Of a stretch of DNA of 6,886 nt, positions 1 to 3,213 are shown one piece after another; position 1 is the stretch's first letter, and every line of letters starts with the position of its first letter. The stretch spans positions 1-6,886 of the forward strand of contig JAEZBH010000032.1 of NCBI GenBank assembly GCA_023427285.1, read 5' to 3'. The notes beneath the pieces are model-generated. The model ran no database searches and was not told where the DNA came from. It saw only the letters and a list, made by a program, of their open reading frames with translations. Both the position numbers and the translations under genes were made by a program. The DNA comes from Pseudomonadota bacterium (GTDB taxonomy: Bacteria > Pseudomonadota > Alphaproteobacteria > Sphingomonadales > Sphingomonadaceae).

Positions 1-464
1 ACCAGTACAATAACTACTGGTGCCTCAAAGGGACCAAATGGGAAGGGCAGGAAAAGGTTGGCCGCCAGCGCCTCGCGGTGTTTCAGGACCCGATCTACTC
101 TGCCCGCGCCGTTGCGATCACGATTCACGCCTACCGCTTCAAGCACAACCTGCGCACTCCGCGCGAGATCATGACGCGGTATATCCTCAGCCCTGATTGC
201 CGCGAAAACGGCCCCGGCACGGCCAAGTGCACCCACATGTGGGGGCTGGTGGACAAGTATGCGAAGCGTATCGGCGCGGCGCTCGGCATCGGTCCCAACG
301 AGCCGATGAGGATTTTCCCGTCGCGAACCACCGTCAATTTCGAGCGCGCCCGCGCCCTGTTCCGCGAGATGGCGCACATCGAGATCGGCCAGACCCTGCG
401 GGTTCCGGACGAGCTGATCGACAAGGGACTGGAGCGGGCCGGACTGACGCGCGCGGAAGGCTGA
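1..464 (+). CDS. Phage structural protein P5-like hypothetical protein, 3' part (5' end outside window)
   Basis: The frame is open from base 3 to the TGA at 462-464, so 153 codons are visible and the start lies to the left. A GTG at 78 could act as a start, but the recognisable part of the protein begins before it. That part runs through a tryptophan-containing KWEGQ stretch, then LAVFQDPIYSARA, then an aromatic/basic helix (AYRFKHNLRTPREIMTRY), and later YAKRIGAALGI. From memory this order (W-x-GQ, FxxPxYGxRA, YxxKxxLxTxxxII, YxxxVAxxLG) is that of the small 'structural protein P5'-like family seen in phages and scattered in bacterial genomes; its biochemical role is not established. The C-terminal ~60 residues are not recognised. 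No other phage gene is in view. The gene converges on the GNAT gene with 7 bp between stops; a 5-bp stem (465-469/477-481) spans the junction without a T-tract. The reading frame is secure, the family call moderate. Confidence 0.6.
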   Translation, partial: QYNNYWCLKGTKWEGQEKVGRQRLAVFQDPIYSARAVAITIHAYRFKHNLRTPREIMTRYILSPDCRENGPGTAKCTHMWGLVDKYAKRIGAALGIGPNEPMRIFPSRTTVNFERARALFREMAHIEIGQTLRVPDELIDKGLERAGLTRAEG

Positions 465-471
465 GGCGGGT

Positions 472-1005
472 TCAGTCCGCCGGGTTGAGACTGGCTTTCT
501 GAATCGCGCCATCAGTCGGCAGCACCAGCGCCGGGTCCGAGACGTAAGCCATCAGTCGCCGCTGCTCAAACGGGCCGGGCATGGTCCATGCGCCAGTCGC
601 CTCGTTGGAGAAGCCGAAGCGGCTGTAATACTCCGGATCGCCCACCAGAATGATAAGGTGATGGCCGAGCTTCTCCGCCGTCTCCAACCCCAAACGGATC
701 AACTGGCCGCCAAGGCCCAGCCCCCGGCATTCCTCCGCCACCGCAATGGGGCCGAGCAGCAGGGCCGGCAGCGCCGCGCCGGTCTCCGGGTTGGCAACCT
801 CGATTGGCCAGAACTCAATGGAGCCGCACAGGTGCGCCTTGCACACGTCATCGTCGCGGCGAGCAACGAAGCACAGCTCGGCAACTGGCGTCGAGCCGTC
901 CCGCAGCCTGTAGGCGGTGCGGGTGTGCCGGTCAGGACCAAAGGCCGTGTCGAGAAGCTGTTCAATCTCAGGACGGTCGGATGCCGTCGTCTGGGAAATG
1001 TGCAT
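472..1005 (-). CDS. YhbS-like GNAT family N-acetyltransferase
   Basis: A 177-aa single-domain GNAT protein, expected to transfer the acetyl group of acetyl-CoA to an unknown amine substrate in the cytoplasm. The N-terminal strand-helix is followed by an AFG/R-x-A-x-RLRDG segment (residues 21-37) typical of the YhbS subgroup. The acetyl-CoA loop (motif A) is clear at residues 84-100: LGPIAVAEECRGLGLGG, containing the R-G-x-G-x-G type pyrophosphate-binding turn. Residues 121-132 (VGDPEYYSRFGF) match the GDPxYYxRFGF signature of YhbS-like proteins. The start at 1005 is preferred because the fold begins there; an in-frame ATG at 1077 would add a Pro/Arg/Cys-rich 24-residue extension with no GNAT-like sequence and no Shine-Dalgarno. 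Upstream of 1005 there is only a weak AGAAAG. It is transcribed away from the GST gene, sharing the 1006-1309 gap. The substrate cannot be told. Confidence 0.85.
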   Translation of the reverse strand: MHISQTTASDRPEIEQLLDTAFGPDRHTRTAYRLRDGSTPVAELCFVARRDDDVCKAHLCGSIEFWPIEVANPETGAALPALLLGPIAVAEECRGLGLGGQLIRLGLETAEKLGHHLIILVGDPEYYSRFGFSNEATGAWTMPGPFEQRRLMAYVSDPALVLPTDGAIQKASLNPAD

Positions 1006-1309
1006 TGAGGGTTTGATCTTTCTGGGAGGTCGGGAGACAGGGCGTATTGATGCGCATCCGCAAACATGCGGGCGCAAGTCAGCTTACTGTCGTCGGAGTG
1101 CCAGGCGCGGACCAGCCAGATGGATCATCAGATTATGTATCCCAATCAGGGGCTTTAATTTGAGCGGCGCTTAACATGAACCCCCTGCGCACGCCAGAGC
1201 ATTTTCAAAGCCTTCTCTGCAGGGCTGATGGAATTATCTGTATATGCAGGCTTTATTGTTTCCCCAATCGGGGTTAGGCTCAACGGCATATGATATGAAG
1301 GGGGAACAC
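1006..1309. other. Divergent intergenic region between GNAT and GST genes
   Basis: No convincing gene is seen in these 304 bases; ORFs here lack ribosome binding sites and family resemblance. The region must hold the promoters of both flanking genes. On the minus strand a CATAAT hexamer (plus 1132-1137) could be a -10 for the GNAT gene, about 127 nt from its start, but no good -35 accompanies it. On the plus strand TATGAT (1289-1294) resembles a -10 but is too close to the start codon at 1310 to leave much leader and also lacks a -35. A short motif occurs twice, CCCAATCAGGGG (1141-1152) and CCCCAATCGGGG (1262-1273); each can form a 4-bp stem. It may be a regulator site or chance. Confidence 0.4.
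1298..1305 (+). promoter_or_regulatory. Ribosome binding site of the GST gene
   Basis: AAGGGGGA lies 4 nt before the ATG at 1310. It decides the start: the upstream in-frame ATG at 1244 has no such element and would add 22 residues ahead of the thioredoxin-like first strand. Confidence 0.75.
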
Positions 1310-1942
1310 ATGATCCTGTACGACATGGAAAAGGCACCCAATCCGCGGCGTGTGCGCTGGTTTCTGGCGGAAAAGGGCATCACGATCGAAACACGGCAGA
1401 TTGACCTGCCGGGCGGTGAGAACCTGACGCCCGAATACCTTGCCATCAACCCGCGCGGCCTCATTCCGACGCTGGTGCTCGATGACGGTACGGTCATCGA
1501 CGAATCGGTTTCGATCTGCCGCTACTTTGAGGAGATGCAGCCCGAGCCGAATCTGATGGGGCGCGATGCCAAGGAAAAGGCCGTCATCGACTGCTGGCAA
1601 CGCCGGGTGGAACTGGATGGCCTCTATTCCGTGGCGCAGGCGTTCCGCAACAGCACGCCCGTTTTCGCCAACCGCGCTGTGCCGGGCGTGACCGAGCCGA
1701 CCGAGCAGTTGCAGCCTCTGGCGGAGCGCGGGGTCCTGCTGACCCGCCGCTTCTTCGATCTGCTCGATGCGCGCCTTGGCGAGACGGAATACGTGGCAGG
1801 CGACCGCTTCACCATCGCCGACATCACCGCTTTCGTCACCCTGAACTTCGCCCGTTGGATCAAACTCAGCCCTGGCGAGCAGCACACCAACATTCCCCGC
1901 TGGTTTGAGGCTGTCTCAGCGCGTCCGGCTTCAAAGGCTTGA
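1310..1942 (+). CDS. Glutathione S-transferase family protein
   Basis: A 210-aa cytosolic GST of normal family length. The N-terminal thioredoxin-fold domain (about residues 1-78) opens with ILYDMEKAPNPRRVRWFLAEKG, in which the first strand and helix of bacterial GSTs are recognisable. The cis-proline loop is NPRGLIPTL (48-56, Pro53), and the glutamyl-binding ES pair is at 65-66 in IDESVSICRYFE. The helical C-terminal domain carries the GDRFTIADI N-capping motif (164-172). At the usual catalytic position the protein has Asn11 (APNP) rather than Ser or Cys. Asn at this position is known from YfcG-like GSTs, so disulfide-reductase or other thiol chemistry is as plausible as conjugation. The substrate cannot be predicted. 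It stands alone on the plus strand, with a strong RBS and a stem-loop about 20 bp after the stop, so it is probably monocistronic. Confidence 0.92.
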   Translation: MILYDMEKAPNPRRVRWFLAEKGITIETRQIDLPGGENLTPEYLAINPRGLIPTLVLDDGTVIDESVSICRYFEEMQPEPNLMGRDAKEKAVIDCWQRRVELDGLYSVAQAFRNSTPVFANRAVPGVTEPTEQLQPLAERGVLLTRRFFDLLDARLGETEYVAGDRFTIADITAFVTLNFARWIKLSPGEQHTNIPRWFEAVSARPASKA

Positions 1943-1964
1943 GGGCTGACTGAACTTGAACCAT

Positions 1965-2007
1965 GCAAGGGGGTCGCGGACCCCCTTGCGATCCCCCATT
2001 CGTTTTT
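1965..2007 (+). terminator. Probable terminator of the GST gene
   Basis: A perfect 11-bp stem, GCAAGGGGGTC (1965-1975) with GACCCCCTTGC (1979-1989), closes a GCG triloop 22 bp after the GST stop. The T-tract (2003-2007) comes 13 nt after the stem, which is far for a standard intrinsic terminator. A competing fold pairs GGGGGTCGC (1969-1977) with GCGATCCCCC (1988-1997, one bulged T), ending 5 nt before the T-tract; that form fits termination better. Confidence 0.6.
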
Positions 2008-2017
2008 GGGCCGTGTT

Positions 2018-2061
2018 TTAGAGCGGGTTGCAATCTGCTTGCAGCATCTTGCCCGCTCTAA
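2018..2061. repeat. Inverted repeat, 10-bp perfect stem
   Basis: TTAGAGCGGG (2018-2027) and CCCGCTCTAA (2052-2061) are perfect complements around a 24-nt loop. An AGAGCGGG-type palindrome in intergenic DNA is reminiscent of small dispersed repeats common in alphaproteobacterial genomes; that family assignment is from memory and cannot be tested in one window. The stem has no T-tract next to it. Confidence 0.5.
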
Positions 2062-2075
2062 GCTATTGGTTGGTC

Positions 2076-2118
2076 GCGCTTTCTTAACCGCAAAACATGC
2101 GTTTTGCTCGAAAGTCGC
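2076..2118. repeat. Inverted repeat, two-part stem
   Basis: GCAAAAC (2090-2096) and GTTTTGC (2101-2107) form a perfect 7-bp stem with an ATGC loop. The stem continues outward as GCGCTTTC (2076-2083) with GAAAGTCGC (2110-2118), one T bulged, across an internal loop. It lies 14 bp from the preceding inverted repeat, and the two may be parts of one intergenic repeat unit. Confidence 0.5.
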
Positions 2119-2155
2119 TCTATGGCAGCCGTTGTGCTGGGCCGGATACAGGCAC

Positions 2156-2195
2156 AAAAAGCTTAGGCCCCGCAGGACGGGAACCCGCGGGGCCT
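2156..2195 (-). terminator. Intrinsic terminator on the minus strand
   Basis: A perfect 9-bp GC-rich stem (arms 2187-2195 and 2165-2173) encloses a 13-nt loop. On the minus strand it is followed by AAGC and TTTTT (2160-2156). No T-tract follows it on the plus strand, so it points leftward even though no leftward protein gene precedes it. Confidence 0.55.
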
Positions 2196-2263
2196 TGGTG
2201 CAAGGGGTAACCATGCAGCATTGGAAATGCGGCTATCAGCATAGCCTTCGCCTTGCACGCCGC
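2156..2263 (-). ncRNA. Candidate small RNA: three-way junction plus intrinsic terminator
   Basis: Read on the minus strand, the segment folds into nested elements. An 8-bp closing stem pairs GTGCAAGG (2258-2251) with CCTTGCAC (2205-2198). Inside it is a perfect 6-bp hairpin, GGCTAT/ATAGCC (2246-2241 / 2236-2231) with a GCTG loop. Directly next to that is a 4-bp hairpin, GCAT/ATGC (2230-2227 / 2221-2218), so the whole is a three-way junction. Two nt further on is a 9-bp GC-rich hairpin, AGGCCCCGC/GCGGGGCCT (2195-2187 / 2173-2165), then AAGC and five T (2160-2156). That is the layout of a stand-alone sRNA or riboswitch with terminator. No minus-strand gene follows within reach (the GST gene is opposed), which favours an sRNA. 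The 5' end near 2263 is inferred from a possible promoter, TTCAAC-N16-CATAAG (2297-2270). No known RNA family was recognised. Confidence 0.4.
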
Positions 2264-2268
2264 AACTG

Positions 2269-2369
2269 GCTTATGGTCGAATATGCTGTTGGTTGAACAC
2301 CGATCGCGGATGGATACCCTTCATCTGAATTTTAAATTAGTTTAATTACAATAACATACGACCATAAGC
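2269..2369. promoter_or_regulatory. Inverted repeat flanking a possible divergent promoter region
   Basis: GCTTATGGTCG (2269-2279) and CGACCATAAGC (2359-2369) are perfect 11-bp complements 79 nt apart. The match continues inward for TATG/CATA after a 2-nt insertion on the left side. Each arm therefore reads CATA, then CGACCATAAGC, toward the outside. Both can be read as extended -10 regions (CATAAG) with a weak -35 sixteen bases upstream: TTTAAT (2341-2346) rightward and TTCAAC (2297-2292) leftward. The right half also contains an AT-rich patch (about 2327-2358) unlike the GC-rich surroundings. An alternative reading is a pair of sites for one regulator, or the arms of a large hairpin. The inverted repeat is observed; the promoters are inferred. 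Confidence 0.35.
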
Positions 2370-2383
2370 GTCTTGCGACGCTT
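2366..2383. repeat. 7-bp palindrome at the presumed start of the rightward transcript
   Basis: AAGCGTC (2366-2372) and GACGCTT (2377-2383) pair perfectly around TTGC. If the rightward promoter proposed just upstream is real, the palindrome would straddle the transcription start and is better placed to be an operator than an RNA hairpin. Confidence 0.4.
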
Positions 2384-2413
2384 CGCTTCACCTGCTCCCA
2401 TGTACCTGCCCGG

Positions 2414-2459
2414 CTGGCTGGTTGACGGGAACGGCAGCGCGTCTGCCGACAACCGCCAG
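2414..2459 (+). other. Long stem-loop in the leader of the 33-aa ORF
   Basis: CTGGCTGGTTG (2414-2424) pairs with CAACCGCCAG (2450-2459) with one bulged T. An inner perfect 6-bp stem, CGGCAG/CTGCCG (2432-2437 / 2443-2448), is closed by a CGCGT loop. The two stems are separated by an asymmetric internal loop, ACGGGAA on the 5' side and a single A on the 3' side. The element ends 59 nt before the ATG at 2519, so it would sit in the 5' leader of that ORF. It does not match a riboswitch that I recognise. Confidence 0.45.
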
Positions 2460-2504
2460 GATCCGCGCGCAAGGATCTCTGCGTTCGCGGAAATCGACGG
2501 GCGG

Positions 2505-2512
2505 AAAGGGGG
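2505..2512 (+). promoter_or_regulatory. Ribosome binding site of the 33-aa ORF
   Basis: AAAGGGGG (2505-2512) precedes the ATG at 2519 with a 6-nt spacer. It is as strong as the site of the GST gene and is the main reason to accept this short ORF. Confidence 0.6.
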
Positions 2513-2518
2513 TGAAAA

Positions 2519-2620
2519 ATGCAAGTATTGGAAATGCTGGCTGTGATTATATCACTGCTGGCGTTGCTCATTGCGGCTGTCCGCTTCGGTCAGTCGCTTG
2601 AGAGGCGCGGCAAGGATTAA
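2519..2620 (+). CDS. Small single-pass membrane protein, 33 aa
   Basis: The ORF runs from ATG 2519 to TAA 2618-2620. After a short N-terminus (MQVLEM) there is an uninterrupted hydrophobic run, LAVIISLLALLIAAV (residues 7-21), long enough to enter a membrane as a helix. It is followed by a polar, net positive tail (R22, R29, R30, K32 against E28, D33), which by the positive-inside rule would stay in the cytoplasm. A strong Shine-Dalgarno and correct spacing support translation. No family was recognised; length and shape resemble small regulatory membrane peptides and type I toxins alike, without a specific motif for either. It has a structured leader and is followed by two GC-rich imperfect stems (2622-2647 and 2653-2679) lacking T-tracts. 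It converges on trxA. A random hydrophobic ORF is the main alternative, but the RBS argues against that. Confidence 0.55.
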   Translation: MQVLEMLAVIISLLALLIAAVRFGQSLERRGKD

Positions 2621-2710
2621 TCCGCCAGCGGGGGAAGGGCTGGGCGGCGGCTGGACGCGCCGGATGCTGCCCGGCGTCCCTTGGCGATGTGGGTCCAAGC
2701 CATGTAAATC

Positions 2711-2742
2711 CAAAAACAAAAGGGCGACCCGCAAGGCCGCCC
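2711..2742 (-). terminator. trxA: Intrinsic terminator of trxA
   Basis: On the minus strand, GGGCG (2742-2738) and GG (2736-2735) pair with CC (2729-2728) and CGCCC (2726-2722) around a TTGCG loop, with a C-A mismatch between the two parts. Immediately after comes TTTTGTTTTTG (2721-2711). It lies 29 bp beyond the trxA stop, a textbook position. Confidence 0.85.
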
Positions 2743-2771
2743 CTTCATCTGGCTCAAGCGATCAGCCCGGC

Positions 2772-3095
2772 TCAGGCCAGTTGGCTTTCCAGCCACTCCT
2801 TGAGGGCCGACTTCGGCGCTGCGCCAACCTTGGTGGCGTAGGCCTTGCCGTCGCGGAACAGGATCATGGTCGGAATGCCGCGAATGCCGAAGCGGGTCGG
2901 CACGTCCGGATTCTCGTCGGTGTTGATCTTGGCAATGGCGATCTGATCGGCCATTTCGTCGGCCAGTTCCTCAAGGATCGGACCGATCTGACGGCACGGG
3001 CCGCACCATTCCGCCCAGAAGTCCACCAGCACGGGCTTGGACGACTTCAGCACATCATTTTCGAACGAATCGTCAGTAACCTTGATCGACGGCAT
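2772..3095 (-). CDS. trxA: Thioredoxin
   Basis: A 107-aa classical thioredoxin, the cytoplasmic disulfide reductase recharged by thioredoxin reductase and NADPH, serving enzymes such as ribonucleotide reductase. The redox site is WCGPC at residues 30-34 (Cys31, Cys34). The preceding strand PVLVDFWAEW carries the buried Asp25. The cis-proline is Pro75 in RGIPTM, and the conserved FRDGK turn is at 80-84. Length and motif spacing are those of trxA, with no signal peptide. The ATG at 3095 is chosen over an in-frame ATG at 3125 because AGGAGAG (3107-3101) lies 5 nt upstream and the family begins MxxIKVTDxSF. It follows addA in the same direction after 118 bp, as in many alphaproteobacteria; a separate promoter in that gap and a terminator downstream suggest it is also transcribed alone. 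Confidence 0.97.
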   Translation of the reverse strand: MPSIKVTDDSFENDVLKSSKPVLVDFWAEWCGPCRQIGPILEELADEMADQIAIAKINTDENPDVPTRFGIRGIPTMILFRDGKAYATKVGAAPKSALKEWLESQLA

Positions 3096-3100
3096 CGGAA

Positions 3101-3107
3101 CTCTCCT
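3101..3107 (-). promoter_or_regulatory. trxA: Ribosome binding site of trxA
   Basis: AGGAGAG, 5 nt before the ATG at 3095, fixes that start rather than the in-frame ATG 30 bases upstream. Confidence 0.8.
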
Positions 3108-3153
3108 GGGCAAGCCGGATATCAAAACCAGTTAAGGCAAGTATTCATGGCGC

Positions 3154-3182
3154 AACGTAGGTACAGGCCCGGATCGGGTCAA
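3154..3182 (-). promoter_or_regulatory. trxA: Possible trxA promoter
   Basis: On the minus strand TTGACC (3182-3177) matches the -35 consensus at 5 of 6 positions. A 17-bp spacer leads to TACGTT (3159-3154), a weak -10. The start of transcription would fall near 3147, giving a leader of about 50 nt. It sits in the 118-bp gap after addA, where no terminator is visible, so read-through from addBA is also possible. Confidence 0.35.
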
Positions 3183-3213
3183 GCACGCCACCTTGCGGAC
3201 GCAGCGTTCTAGC

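Larger units (their letters stand above)
1943..2518. other. Structured 576-bp intergenic region between GST and the 33-aa ORF
   Basis: No conventional protein gene is supported here. In order it holds the GST terminator, two adjacent inverted repeats (2018-2061, 2076-2118), the leftward three-way junction with terminator (2156-2263), the inverted repeat 2269-2369 with its AT-rich patch, a palindrome (2366-2383) and a long stem-loop (2414-2459). At 2460-2477 there is also AGGATC twice in close succession, with GATCC/GGATC able to form a small stem. A 27-codon ORF at 2213-2296 has an AAGGGG ahead of it but is doubtful. Confidence 0.5.

Noticed and set aside
1155..1337. A 60-codon minus-strand ORF between GNAT and GST
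   Set aside because: It lacks an RBS, overlaps the GST start and its RBS, and resembles nothing known.
1963..2061. A short plus-strand ORF starting at ATG 1963
   Set aside because: It encodes only the translated terminator stem and the following inverted repeat and has no Shine-Dalgarno.
1624..2214. A 196-codon minus-strand ORF running from the intergenic region into the GST gene
   Set aside because: Most of it is antisense to the GST coding sequence, and its N-terminal part translates the inverted repeats and hairpins. Composition is Cys/Arg/Ser-rich with no family match.
2240..2280. Cobalamin-riboswitch-like string CCGCAACTGG
   Set aside because: The string resembles part of the B12-box neighbourhood, but the surrounding conserved elements are missing and no cobalamin-related gene follows.
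2006..2296. A 96-codon plus-strand ORF with TTG start through the structured region
   Set aside because: No RBS at the TTG, and it translates straight through three palindromic elements. Only the terminal 27 codons have an RBS-like sequence and are discussed as a finding.
2281..2310. T-arm-like GGTTGAACACC suggesting a tRNA
   Set aside because: It lacks the GTTCRANNC pattern, and no acceptor or anticodon stem can be drawn around it.
2571..3212. A 213-codon plus-strand ORF opposite trxA
   Set aside because: It is antisense to a clear thioredoxin gene and crosses the trxA terminator; no domain recognised.
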